A stretch of 64,000 nt of DNA, taken from the NCBI RefSeq assembly GCF_001278075.1, contig NZ_CP011340.1, forward strand, positions 6,755,501 through 6,819,500. The letters are read 5' to 3'. Every line of letters begins with the position of its first letter. Position 1 is the stretch's first letter. Position numbers and translations under genes: made by a program. Below, in pieces: positions 7,322 through 15,548 of the stretch. The DNA is from Streptomyces pristinaespiralis (GTDB lineage Bacteria > Actinomycetota > Actinomycetes > Streptomycetales > Streptomycetaceae). Under the pieces are notes generated by a model, which saw only the letters and a program-made list of their open reading frames with translations, made no database searches and was not told the origin of the DNA.

Positions 7322-8317
7322 TCAGACTCCCTTGGCCACCAGCCAGACGAGGGCGACGACGAAGAGCAGCAGCAGTGCCACCCCCACGGCCAGGACCGTC
7401 GTGGCCCGTCTCGAGTCGTCGCTCTGCGGCGCGACCGCGGTGGTCACGGCCGCGGATCGCCCGGGAGACGGCTCCGGCGCGGACGCCGGCCCGGACTCCG
7501 GTGCGGCCGGGGACGTGGTCGCCGACACCGGCGCGTCCGTACGCACACCACCGCCCGCGCTCGCCAGACGCAACCGGTGCTCGGCCTCAGCGGCGTCGAG
7601 CCGCTCCGCCGGATTGCGGTGCAGCAGTTCCGTGACGACCGCTCCCAGAGTGTCCACCCTGCCCGGCTCCGCCTGACCGCCGCGGCCGTGGTCCTCGCCG
7701 AACGCGGACCGCCCCTCCGTCGCCGCGTGCAGCATCGCCCCGAGCGACCACAGGTCCGACTCCGGCCCGGGGTCGCGGCCCGCCAGGACCTCCGGGGCGC
7801 CGAACCCGGGGGAGTCGCGGGCCGTCAGCGCGCCGAAGCCGGTGACCATCACCCGGCCGTCGTTGGCGATCAGTACGTTCGACGGCTGCACGTCCAGGTG
7901 CAGCACGCCCGCGGCGTGCGCCGCCCGCAGGGCCGCCAGCACCTCCGCCCCGATATGGGCGGCACGGCGGGACGGCAGCGGGCCCTCCGCGTCGAGAACG
8001 TCGGAGAGGGAGAGCCCGCGCACCAGTTCCATCACGATCCACGGCCGGCCGTCCTCCGTCGCCACGTCGTGGACGGCGACCACGTTGCGGTGCGAGACCC
8101 GGCCCGCGGCCCGGGCCGCGTTCTCCAGGTGCTCGTACAGATCCCGGACGTCCCCGGGGCCGAGCGGGACCGGGGGTCTGACCTCCCTGACCGCGACCTG
8201 ACGGCCGAGCACCTCGTCGCGGGCGAGCCACACGACGCCCGTACCGTCCTCGTCCAGCGGGCTCAGCAGGTGGTAGCGGCCCGCGACCAGCCGCACCGCT
8301 CCCGGCACGTCGCTCAT
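7322..8317 (-). CDS. membrane-anchored Ser/Thr kinase homologue, probable pseudokinase
   Basis: A 331-residue Hanks-type kinase fold with one C-terminal membrane helix (about 305-328) ending in a short AKGV tail. Key catalytic positions are changed. The glycine loop is LDEDGTGVVW. The ATP-binding lysine is Arg44 (VAVREV). The catalytic loop is HLDVQPSN, with Asp142 kept but its lysine replaced by Gln144. The magnesium-binding DFG is GFG (residues 160-162). The structural APE-region and SDLWSLG motifs are kept, so the fold should form. A serine-, proline- and alanine-rich linker joins kinase and membrane helix. The start is ATG 8317, preferred over an ATG 48 bases upstream. Likely a signalling scaffold rather than an active enzyme (inference). 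Confidence 0.85.
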   Translation of the reverse strand: MSDVPGAVRLVAGRYHLLSPLDEDGTGVVWLARDEVLGRQVAVREVRPPVPLGPGDVRDLYEHLENAARAAGRVSHRNVVAVHDVATEDGRPWIVMELVRGLSLSDVLDAEGPLPSRRAAHIGAEVLAALRAAHAAGVLHLDVQPSNVLIANDGRVMVTGFGALTARDSPGFGAPEVLAGRDPGPESDLWSLGAMLHAATEGRSAFGEDHGRGGQAEPGRVDTLGAVVTELLHRNPAERLDAAEAEHRLRLASAGGGVRTDAPVSATTSPAAPESGPASAPEPSPGRSAAVTTAVAPQSDDSRRATTVLAVGVALLLLFVVALVWLVAKGV

Positions 8318-8601
8318 GGTGAGCCCCCTGTCCGCGACCCGGAGCCGCAAGCCGGTGGAAATCACTTCAAGCTAACTCAACTACAGTCGTTTCAAGAGTC
8401 GTTGATTGGTCATCAGTACGAAGGAAGACCGGAAGTCGCACGCACGCTGTCCAACTCGCCCTGGAATCAGCCGCATTCGAAGAGTAGTTGTCAACCCGCG
8501 TACGGGTGTGGTGAATCATGGAGGCGGGATACACGGGTGTCCCGACGGGGAGATAGGGTTAACCTGCCCGGGCCGGGTGCCTCGTACGGGTGGGGAGTGA
8601 C

Positions 8602-8865
8602 ATGGAACAGATAACAGTGCGCAGCAGGGCGCGTGTGCCTGCCATCACATGCGGGAGCGGTGCGACGAGTTCGCGTCTCGACCGGCACCTCTCGGTGCTC
8701 GGCGGGCCGGCCGTCCCGCAGGTCGAGGCGGCGGAGGCGACACTGCTGATGCGTGAACTGACCTCGCGCGACGTGACGCGCAGCCACCGGAGCAAGAGTG
8801 CGCGAGTGTCGCTCTTCGCGCCGCTGCGCCGGCTCCGTCGTTCACTGTTCGGCAGCCGCGGCTGA
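8602..8865 (+). CDS. small uncharacterised protein (87 residues)
   Basis: An 87-residue protein starting at ATG 8602 behind GGGGAG. It reads MEQITVRSRARVPAITCGSG, then SSRLDRHLSVLGGPAVPQVE, and ends in a basic amphipathic tail (RVSLFAPLRRLRRSLFGSRG). No transmembrane segment or known domain is visible. The clean ribosome binding site, normal codon use and charge pattern argue that it is real; I believe close homologues sit beside the kinase gene in other Streptomyces, but I cannot verify that. The 284 bases between it and the kinase gene are less GC-rich and hold both divergent promoters; TAGGGT near 8554 is a possible -10 element. Confidence 0.65.
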   Translation: MEQITVRSRARVPAITCGSGATSSRLDRHLSVLGGPAVPQVEAAEATLLMRELTSRDVTRSHRSKSARVSLFAPLRRLRRSLFGSRG

Positions 8866-8928
8866 CCCGAGCCCTCCGGCCGAACCACCCACGGCTCTCA
8901 GGCGTCGGGACGACCGCGCCCACCCCGC

Positions 8929-10140
8929 TCAGGCGACCACACCGTCCCGGCGCAGCAGCGTTGCCGCCTCATCCGTCATCCCCAGGCCCCGCAGCAGCGC
9001 GTCCGTGTGCTCACCCAGACCGGGAATCGCCCCCATCCGAGCCGGCTCCCCGCCCGGCAGCGTGATCGGGGGCAGCATCGCCTTCAACGGCCCCACCGGT
9101 GAGGCGACCTCACGCCACCGGTCCCGTGCCGCGAGCTGCGGATGGCCGGCCACGTCCGTCATGCCGTTCAGCCGTGCGCAGGCGATTCCCGCCGCCTCCA
9201 GCCGTGCGACCGCGTCCGCCGTGTCCAGCCCCGCCAGCGCCTTGGCCACCGCCGCGTCCGTCCGCTCACGGTTCGCCGTACGGGCCCTGTTGGTCGCGAA
9301 GCCGGGATCGAGGGCCAGCTCCGGCCGGCCGAGGACCTGTTCGGCGAGCCGCCGCCACTCGCGGTCGTTCTGCACCGACAGCAGCACCTGACCGCCGTCG
9401 GCGGTCGGATAGGCGTCGTACGGGGAGATGACGGCGTGCGCGAGCCCCGTGCGGGCCGGCGGCTCGCCCCCGTGCATCCCGTGGTGCAGCGGATGCCCCA
9501 TCCACTCGGCGAGCGCCTCCAGCATGGAGATCTCCACGACGCCGCCGCGGCCGGTCGTCCCCCTGCGCAACAGGGCGGCGAGCACCCCGGAGAACGCGTA
9601 CATGGCCGCGGCGATGTCGGCCGCGGGAACGCCCGCCTTCACCGGCTCCTGGGCCGTCCCGGTCACGGACACCAGCCCCGCCTCGCACTGCACGAGCATG
9701 TCGTAGGCACGCTTGTGCGCGTACGGGCCGCCGGAGCCGTAGCCGGAGATGTCGACGGCGACCAGCCTCGGATGCGTCTCGCACAGGGTGGCGGCGTCCA
9801 GTCGGAGCCGGGCCGCCGCGCCCTGCGCGAGGTTCTGCACGAACACGTCGGCGCCGGCGACCAGCCGGTGCACGATGTCGAGACCGCGGGGATCCTTCAG
9901 GTCGACCGCGATGGACTCCTTGCCCCGGTTGCACCACACGAAGTGCGAGGCCAGACCGCGGGCGGCGGTGTCGTAACCGCGGGCGAAGTCCCCGCCGTCC
10001 GGCCGCTCGACCTTGATCACCCGGGCGCCGAGGTCGGCGAGCTGGCGGGTCGCGAACGGGGCGGAGACGGCTTGCTCGACGGCGACGACGGTGATGCCGT
10101 CGAGGGGGAGCGGCAGGGGTGACGGCGGCAGTGGGCTCAT
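8929..10140 (-). CDS. CaiB/BaiF-type (family III) CoA-transferase
   Basis: A 403-residue family III CoA-transferase, which moves CoA between carboxylic acids. Family signatures include DGITVVAVEQAVSAPFATRQLADLGARVIKVERP at the N-terminus, GKESIAVDLKDPRG, and GYGSGGPYAHKRAYDMLVQ, where the Asp of YDMLVQ is the catalytic residue of the family. The start is ATG 10140; the reading frame continues upstream without a credible start. It stands alone, with no neighbouring acyl-CoA dehydrogenase or hydratase to hint at the substrate. It ends convergent to the 87-residue gene and lies upstream of, but separate from, the ABC exporter genes. Confidence 0.9.
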   Translation of the reverse strand: MSPLPPSPLPLPLDGITVVAVEQAVSAPFATRQLADLGARVIKVERPDGGDFARGYDTAARGLASHFVWCNRGKESIAVDLKDPRGLDIVHRLVAGADVFVQNLAQGAAARLRLDAATLCETHPRLVAVDISGYGSGGPYAHKRAYDMLVQCEAGLVSVTGTAQEPVKAGVPAADIAAAMYAFSGVLAALLRRGTTGRGGVVEISMLEALAEWMGHPLHHGMHGGEPPARTGLAHAVISPYDAYPTADGGQVLLSVQNDREWRRLAEQVLGRPELALDPGFATNRARTANRERTDAAVAKALAGLDTADAVARLEAAGIACARLNGMTDVAGHPQLAARDRWREVASPVGPLKAMLPPITLPGGEPARMGAIPGLGEHTDALLRGLGMTDEAATLLRRDGVVA

Positions 10141-10199
10141 GACAGCCGTGCATATCGTGTAGATGGCACCTTTGTCACCACCACCGGGTGCGGGCGGGA

Positions 10200-10976
10200 T
10201 CAGGACCGTGCGTAGCGCCGCACCGCGAGCGGCACACAGACAGCCAGCAGCACCACTGACCAGCACACCGCTCCGGCGACCGGATGCGCCACCGGCCAGG
10301 CAGCGTCCGCCGCAGGGGCCGCGTTGCCGAAGAGGTCGCGCACCGCGGCGGTGACCGCGGAGACGGGGTTCCACTCGGCGACCGTACGCAGTGTGCCCGG
10401 CAGCCCGTCGGTCGGCAGGTACGCGTTCGACAGGAGCGGCAGCATGAAGGTCGCGCCGCCCAGCTGTCCCGCCGCCTCCTCGCTGCGGGAGGCGAGGCCG
10501 AGGAGGATGCCGGCCCAGGTCGACGCGAAGCGGAAGAGCAGCAGTATCCCGAATCCGCCCAGGGCCTCGAGGGCGCCGCCCTCGATCCGCCAGCCCATCG
10601 CGAGGCCGACGAGCAGCAGCGGCACCAGGCCGGCCGCCGCGGCCACGAGATCCGCGGCCGCCTGGCCGAGCGGGACGGCGCCGCGGCTCATGGGCAGGGA
10701 GCGGAAGCGGTCCATGACGCCGCGGTGCGAGTCCTGGGCGGCGGTGAACATCCCGGTCATGATGCCGTTCGCGGCGGTCGCGACGAGCATGCCGGGGACC
10801 AGGAAGGCCCGGTAGTCCGCTCCGGGCATGGCCATCGCGCTGCCGAAGACGTAGCCGAAGAAGAGCAGGAAGACGACCGGCATGGTCTGTGTCATGACCG
10901 GGATGGCCGGGGCGTGCTTCATGCGCAGCAGGTGGCGGCCGACGACGGCCGTGCTGTCGAAGACGATCGCGCTCAT
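10200..10976 (-). CDS. ABC-2 type exporter permease (DrrB-like)
   Basis: A 258-residue integral membrane protein with about six hydrophobic segments and the ABC-2 family pattern: RHLLRMKHAPAIPVMTQTMPVVFLLFFGYVFG near the N-terminus, then GVMDRFRSLPMSRGAVPLGQAAADL and GLASRSEEAAGQLGGATFMLPLLSNAYLP. It resembles DrrB-like daunorubicin-type efflux permeases. Its ATG overlaps the stop of the ATPase gene by ATGA, so the two are translationally coupled and should form one exporter. The transported compound is unknown. Confidence 0.9.
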   Translation of the reverse strand: MSAIVFDSTAVVGRHLLRMKHAPAIPVMTQTMPVVFLLFFGYVFGSAMAMPGADYRAFLVPGMLVATAANGIMTGMFTAAQDSHRGVMDRFRSLPMSRGAVPLGQAAADLVAAAAGLVPLLLVGLAMGWRIEGGALEALGGFGILLLFRFASTWAGILLGLASRSEEAAGQLGGATFMLPLLSNAYLPTDGLPGTLRTVAEWNPVSAVTAAVRDLFGNAAPAADAAWPVAHPVAGAVCWSVVLLAVCVPLAVRRYARS

Positions 10977-11917
10977 GCGGCGAGCTCCTTCACCGGCCGG
11001 CCGGTGAGGCGCAGGAACACCTCGTCCAGAGTGGGTGGGCGGAGCCCGGCGTCCACGACCGCGACTCCTGCCGCGTCGAGTTCCCGCACGAGGCGGGGCA
11101 GCGTGAGCGTCGTGTCGGTGGTGACGGCACCGGCGGAACGGCGCTCGGCGTCGAGGACCGGCTCGGAACCGGTCAGCTGATCGAGCACGGCCGCCGCGGC
11201 GGGCAGCGCGGCCTCGTCGAGGACGACCACCTCCGCGTAGTTGCCGATGAGCGCCTTCAGTTCGGCGGGCGTCCCGCTGTGGGTGGCGCGGCCGCCGTCG
11301 ATCAGTACGACGTCGTCGGCGAGCCGGTCGGCCTCCTCGAGGTATTGGGTGGTCAGCAGCACGGTCGTGCCCTCGTCGGTCAGTTGCCGCACCGCGTCCC
11401 AGATCTCGTTCCGGCTGTGCGGGTCCAGACCGGTGGTCGGTTCGTCCAGGAACAGGACCTCGGGGCGCGTGATCAGGCCGGCCGCCAGGTCGAGGCGGCG
11501 GCGCATGCCGCCGGAGTAGGTGCGGGCCGGCCGTCCGGCGGCCTCCGTCAGGCCGAACCGCTCCAGCAGTTCGGCGGCACGGGTGCGGGGCGCGCGCAGC
11601 AGCCTGGCGAACAGCCGCAGGTTCTCGGCGCCCGTCAGGTCGCCGTCGACCGAGGCGTACTGCCCGACGACGCCGATGCGGCGGCGTACGGCGGCGGCGT
11701 CACGCCGCAGGTCGTGCCCGGCGACCATGGCGCTGCCGGCGTCGGGCCCGGTCAGTGTCGTGAGGATCCGTACGGCGGTCGTCTTCCCGGCGCCGTTGGG
11801 GCCGAGCACCGCGCAGACGGTGCCCCGGGCGACGGCCAGATCGAGGCCGCGGAGGGCGCGGACGTCACCGAACCGCTTCTCCAGGCCCTCACTAAGTACA
11901 GCGTACGTAGTCGTCAT
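10973..11917 (-). CDS. ABC exporter ATP-binding protein (DrrA-like)
   Basis: A 314-residue ATPase with Walker A GPNGAGKTT, the signature TYSGGMRRRLDLAAG, Walker B EVLFLDEPTTGLD and a DrrA-like C-terminal domain. The start is ATG 11917. The first ten codons contain one arm of an operator repeat whose other arm lies upstream of the divergent TetR gene, so transcription is very probably controlled by that TetR protein. It pairs with the ABC-2 permease downstream to form an efflux pump. Confidence 0.92.
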   Translation of the reverse strand: MTTTYAVLSEGLEKRFGDVRALRGLDLAVARGTVCAVLGPNGAGKTTAVRILTTLTGPDAGSAMVAGHDLRRDAAAVRRRIGVVGQYASVDGDLTGAENLRLFARLLRAPRTRAAELLERFGLTEAAGRPARTYSGGMRRRLDLAAGLITRPEVLFLDEPTTGLDPHSRNEIWDAVRQLTDEGTTVLLTTQYLEEADRLADDVVLIDGGRATHSGTPAELKALIGNYAEVVVLDEAALPAAAAVLDQLTGSEPVLDAERRSAGAVTTDTTLTLPRLVRELDAAGVAVVDAGLRPPTLDEVFLRLTGRPVKELAA

Positions 11918-11949
11918 GGGTCGACCGTACCTCACTACGTACGCTGTAC
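11896..11949. promoter_or_regulatory. paired TetR operators between ABC exporter and tetR
   Basis: A 16-base element occurs twice in inverted orientation: GTACAGCGTACGTAGT at 11896-11911 and its exact reverse complement ACTACGTACGCTGTAC at 11934-11949. Each copy also has internal near-symmetry around TACGTACGCTGTACGTA. One lies at the 5' end of the ATPase gene and one just before the tetR start. The placement fits autoregulation and control of the pump by the TetR at 11980. Confidence 0.75.
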
Positions 11950-11979
11950 GTAACTAGGATGTGAGGGAGGTGATGATCC

Positions 11980-12684
11980 ATGGCGGGCCGAGCGGCCGAA
12001 CCCGAAGTGATCTGGGCGCGCCCCGAGCGCACGGGCAGGGGCCCCAAACCGGCGTACAGCCGGAGTGACATCGCGCAGGCCGCCGTGCGGATCGCGGACG
12101 AGGAGGGCATCGACGCCCTCTCCATGCGCAAGGTGGCCGCGCTGCTGGGCTGCGGCACGATGTCGCTGTACAACTACGTCCCGCGCAAGGAGGATCTGTA
12201 CGAGCTGATGGTCGACGCGGTCAGCGGCGAGTACGAACTCTCGGAGCCGTCGGACGACTGGCGCGCGGAGATGCTCGCCCTCGCACACCAGACGCGTTCG
12301 CTTATGCTCCGCCATCCCTGGCTCGCCCGGGTGATGTCACCGCTGTACGGCTTCAGCCCCAACGTGCTGCGCTACCTGGAGTGGTGCCTGGGCGCTCTGG
12401 AGAGCATGGACGCGCCGGTGGGCACGAAGTTCGAACTGATCGCGATGGTCAACGGCACGGTGATGACGACCGTCGTGAACGAGCTCGCCGTGGCCGAGTA
12501 CGCGCGGTCGCTCCCGTGGTCCCCCGAGCGTGAACAGGCGGCGCGCCAGGCCTATCTGGCGGGGCAGATGGCGCGCGGTGAGCACCCGCGGCTCGCGGCG
12601 GCGCTGAGGGAGGCGGCGGCGCCGGGGGACGCGGAGGAGACGTTCGAGCGGGTGATGAGGCGGGTGATCGACGCGTTCGCATGA
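11980..12684 (+). CDS. TetR-family repressor with tetracycline-repressor-type C-terminal domain
   Basis: A 234-residue regulator behind the strong ribosome binding site GGGAGGTGATG. The N-terminal helix-turn-helix (YSRSDIAQAAVRIADEEG, then SMRKVAALLGCGTMSLYNYV) is followed by a ligand-binding domain of the TetR_C type. It is divergent from a two-gene drug-type ABC exporter, and a duplicated 16-base operator lies between them, so it most likely represses the exporter until a ligand, probably the exported compound, binds. Confidence 0.9.
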   Translation: MAGRAAEPEVIWARPERTGRGPKPAYSRSDIAQAAVRIADEEGIDALSMRKVAALLGCGTMSLYNYVPRKEDLYELMVDAVSGEYELSEPSDDWRAEMLALAHQTRSLMLRHPWLARVMSPLYGFSPNVLRYLEWCLGALESMDAPVGTKFELIAMVNGTVMTTVVNELAVAEYARSLPWSPEREQAARQAYLAGQMARGEHPRLAAALREAAAPGDAEETFERVMRRVIDAFA

Positions 12685-12718
12685 CGGCCGGCGCATCCGC
12701 CGCGGGGAGTTTCCCGCC

Positions 12719-12752
12719 GCTTCCCCCACGGCCCGGCGGCCGTGGGGGAAGC
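12719..12752. terminator. terminator between tetR and secreted protein gene
   Basis: Perfect 14-bp inverted repeat GCTTCCCCCACGGC / GCCGTGGGGGAAGC (12719-12732 and 12739-12752) with a six-base loop, between convergent genes. Confidence 0.8.
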
Positions 12753-12765
12753 GTGCGGCAGCCGC

Positions 12766-13329
12766 TCAGCCGCAGGAGAGGTACTCGTACCCCGCCTGGC
12801 GCCAGTCGTCGTTGCCGTCGGGGAAGACGTACTTCCCCTCGGTGTTGCGGCGCAGGTCGAAGCTGTGCTCCCTGCCCTGGTACCTCAGGTACAGCGTCTT
12901 GCCGCGAGCGGTCGACCCACCGGTCTGATACATGTGCTTGTTGACCAGGCCGAAGGTCGTTCCGCCGACGATGCCGTCCTGGGTGACCGCCAGCCGCCTC
13001 TGCAGGTCCCTGGTCGAGTAGAACGTGCGCCATCCGAAGTACCCGTCGATGTCGCCCTTGGTGAAGCGCTCGTTGTCGTAGTCGACGGCGTACGCGCCTT
13101 CGGCCCACAGGATGCGCTGCCACAGGCAGGTGGCGTTGGAGTTCGAGTAGGGCTCAAGCCTTTGGAGATCTCCCTCGTCGTCCCAGTCGTCGGAGAACCT
13201 GTCGTACCCCCGTACCCACCCGTCGGAGATCTTCGCCGAGGCGGGCGATGCCGCCAGTCCCAGGGTGGTCACCAGGGCGGCACCCATGACCGCCGCGACC
13301 GCCCGTGCACGCTTCCTCTGAAAGTTCAT
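12766..13329 (-). CDS. secreted peptidoglycan-binding-like protein
   Basis: A 187-residue exported protein. The signal peptide is MNFQRKRARAVAAVMG with hydrophobic core and ASA cut site near residue 32. The mature part carries a stretch resembling a peptidoglycan-binding type 1 domain (GYFGWRTFYSTRDLQRRLAV followed by DGIVGGTTFGLVNK, about residues 95-135), with one cysteine before it and one at the C-terminal LSCG. No catalytic domain is present, so it may bind cell wall or act as a small structural or inhibitory factor. The start is ATG 13329; the frame extends upstream but only into low-probability sequence. The 221 bases upstream hold its promoter. Confidence 0.78.
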   Translation of the reverse strand: MNFQRKRARAVAAVMGAALVTTLGLAASPASAKISDGWVRGYDRFSDDWDDEGDLQRLEPYSNSNATCLWQRILWAEGAYAVDYDNERFTKGDIDGYFGWRTFYSTRDLQRRLAVTQDGIVGGTTFGLVNKHMYQTGGSTARGKTLYLRYQGREHSFDLRRNTEGKYVFPDGNDDWRQAGYEYLSCG

Positions 13330-13550
13330 GTGAGTGTCCCCGTCGTCGTGATCGCCGGGCGGAGCGGGGGAGCCTTCCGGTGTGCCAGGATCCGGCCCCC
13401 CGCGCCGCGTTGAACATGAGCATGGCTGAGACGGGCACGGTCTCCCAGGCTGTGGGGAACTGCCCAAAAGGCCCAGGTGGCACGGGGGGAAGCAAATGCT
13501 CCGTATCCATGGAACCGAGGCCTACGGCGTAACGCGGGACGCGGGACGCG

Positions 13551-14762
13551 TCACAGAAGGGCGAACTGGCCCTCAGGGCCCTCTTCCTGGTGGTCCAGGA
13601 CCGATGCCGGACGGCGCGCCGCCGCCGGCGGGGGCAGGACGCCCGCCGCGCGGAGCTCCGCCGTGGAGATCCGGGCGCCGGACGACGCCAGCGCCTCCCG
13701 GCGCGGCGCAAGCTCGGCCAGGAGTGCCAGAACGGTGACGAGCTCCAGCAGCTCGGACGTCCACTCCTGCGGCCACGCCGCCGGGCGCAGCGCTTCCAGC
13801 GTGCCCGCCTCGCCGGTCGCCGTACGCCGCTCGAACCAGAGCTCCAGCACCCGGACGCCGCCCACCTCGAAGTCCCACGCCGTCCGCGGGACGGGGGAGA
13901 TGCGGCCGGTGCCGCCGAGGAGCAGGGCCTCGTCCTCGGGGGCGTAGGCGATCGAGTCGGGCCGGGCCGGCAGCGCGGCGCGGACGTAGGGCCGGCGGCC
14001 GCCGGGGAGCCGGGGGCGGTCGCCGCCGCGCGCGCCGCGCAGCATGACGCGGATCATCTCCTGGCCGAGGGCGACCCCGGTGGAGAAGGCGCCGGCGTCC
14101 GCGGTCAGGGGCACCACGCATCCGGCGGGGGAGGCCGCCGCGGCCGCGACCGTCCAGGCGGCCAGGTCCTCCGCGTCCACCGGTCGCCCGTACCGCTCGG
14201 CCAGCAGGCCGGTGAGGCCGGGCGCGATGTTGGGTTCGTGTCCGCCGGGCCGCCGGTACAGGGGCCGGACGCGGCCGGGGCGGCCGGCGGGTGAACGGCC
14301 GTCCGGCAGCAGGGCGGTGACCACGAGAGCGGGTCCTGCGGCCTTCGGTACGTGGCCCTGCTCGACCAGGAACAGCTGCCGTTCGTCCCGTACCCGCCAC
14401 AACTCGGGCCGGGCCACGTCGATCAGCCGGTGGTCGGGGATCAGCCACTGCTCGTCGAAGGCGCCGTGCAGCACCCGCACGGGCTCCGGGCAGCGGCCCC
14501 TCTCGCGCGCCAGGCGTCCCGTGCCGGTCGACTGGCCCGGCAGCTGGGCCACCGTGCCGTGCGTGCTCCGGGCCCTCGTGACCCGGAACAGCGTCTCCCG
14601 TGTGCCGTCCTCCGCCGCCACGAGAGCGTCCCAACGTGCCCGCAGGGACGCGGGGTCCGGCGCCATCACCCAGTCCCTGCCCGGCCGCAGCGGCGCCACG
14701 GACCAGGGCATGAGGTCGTCGAGCAGCGGCACGTCCTCGGTGAGAGCAGTCACCGTCCGCAT
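13551..14762 (-). CDS. orphan type ISP restriction-modification C-terminal (specificity-like) protein
   Basis: A 403-residue protein that I recognise as the C-terminal specificity-type domain of type ISP restriction/modification enzymes (LlaBIII-like), occurring alone. Conserved stretches are LLDDLMPWSVAPLRPGRDWV, ARWDALVA, GAFDEQWLIPDHRLIDVARP, GRVRPLYRRPGGHEPN, RPRLPGGRRPYVRAALPARP and WPQEWTSELLELVTVLALL. There is no nuclease, helicase or methyltransferase motif in it or its neighbours. It starts five bases after the stop of the GntR regulator at 14768, so the two form an operon. Its function without the motor and catalytic domains is unknown. Confidence 0.75.
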   Translation of the reverse strand: MRTVTALTEDVPLLDDLMPWSVAPLRPGRDWVMAPDPASLRARWDALVAAEDGTRETLFRVTRARSTHGTVAQLPGQSTGTGRLARERGRCPEPVRVLHGAFDEQWLIPDHRLIDVARPELWRVRDERQLFLVEQGHVPKAAGPALVVTALLPDGRSPAGRPGRVRPLYRRPGGHEPNIAPGLTGLLAERYGRPVDAEDLAAWTVAAAAASPAGCVVPLTADAGAFSTGVALGQEMIRVMLRGARGGDRPRLPGGRRPYVRAALPARPDSIAYAPEDEALLLGGTGRISPVPRTAWDFEVGGVRVLELWFERRTATGEAGTLEALRPAAWPQEWTSELLELVTVLALLAELAPRREALASSGARISTAELRAAGVLPPPAAARRPASVLDHQEEGPEGQFALL

Positions 14763-14767
14763 GCTAG

Positions 14768-15526
14768 TCAGGCCCGGTCCGCGGCATCCACGGTGACGGA
14801 GAAGGAGAAGCGGTCCCCGCGGTAGCGGATGCGGGCCACGTCCACGACCCGGCCGGTCTCGTCGTAGGTCACACCGGTGTAGTGCAGGATCGGGCTCAGC
14901 AGCGGCACCCCCAGCAGCTCCGCGGTCCTGGGGTCGGCGAGCCGCGCCTCCACCGTGTCGGTGATCCGGCTGATCCGGACCCCGAGGGCGTCCCGCAGCA
15001 CCTTGGTCATCGGCCAGCGTTCCAGGTCGGCGATGTCCAGGCCGGCGGCGACGTCGGGATGCAGGGCGTTCTCCGCCCAGTTGGTGGGCTCGCCGCTGTC
15101 GCCGTCGCAGCGCAGCCTCCGGTACACCACGACCTCGGCCGCCCCGGGGAAGTGCTCGGCGAGCTCGACCGGCACCGGCTCCGGGCCGTGGCCGAGGACC
15201 GTGGTGCGTTCGCCGGACTGCTGGGCGACGATCGCGTCGATCGAGCCCAGCAGCCGCCGGGGCGCGCCCCGGCGTGCCCCCGGTTCGATGAAGGTGCCGC
15301 GCCGCCGGTGCCGGCTGATCAGGCCCTCCTCCTCCAGCTCCTTGAGTGCCTGACGCATGGTCAGCACGCTCACGCCGTAGTGCTGGGCGAGCTTTTCCTC
15401 GGTGGGCAGCCGGAGCGACGCCTCGGGCGCTCGGCCCAGTATCGAGGCGCGCAGGGACTGCGAGACCTGGTACCACAGCGGCAGCTTGCGGTTCAGGACC
15501 AGCGAGTCGGGGGCGAAGGAGGTCAC
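14768..15526 (-). CDS. HutC-type GntR regulator with UTRA domain
   Basis: A 252-residue regulator with an N-terminal winged helix (KLPLWYQVSQSLRASIL, LPTEEKLAQHYGVSVLTMRQALKELEEEGLI, RRRGTFI) and a C-terminal UTRA ligand-binding domain ending YRGDRFSFSVTVD. It lies between hmgA (22 bases upstream, same strand) and the orphan type ISP-like protein (downstream, coupled). It may therefore belong to the hmgA transcript and could sense an aromatic or related small molecule. That link is by position only. Confidence 0.88.
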   Translation of the reverse strand: MTSFAPDSLVLNRKLPLWYQVSQSLRASILGRAPEASLRLPTEEKLAQHYGVSVLTMRQALKELEEEGLISRHRRRGTFIEPGARRGAPRRLLGSIDAIVAQQSGERTTVLGHGPEPVPVELAEHFPGAAEVVVYRRLRCDGDSGEPTNWAENALHPDVAAGLDIADLERWPMTKVLRDALGVRISRITDTVEARLADPRTAELLGVPLLSPILHYTGVTYDETGRVVDVARIRYRGDRFSFSVTVDAADRA

Positions 15527-15548
15527 GGCATCTCCGTACTACGACGAA

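Noticed and set aside
13551..15526. A complete restriction-modification or phage-defence system
   Set aside because: Only the specificity-like domain is present; no nuclease, helicase or methyltransferase motifs occur in neighbouring genes.
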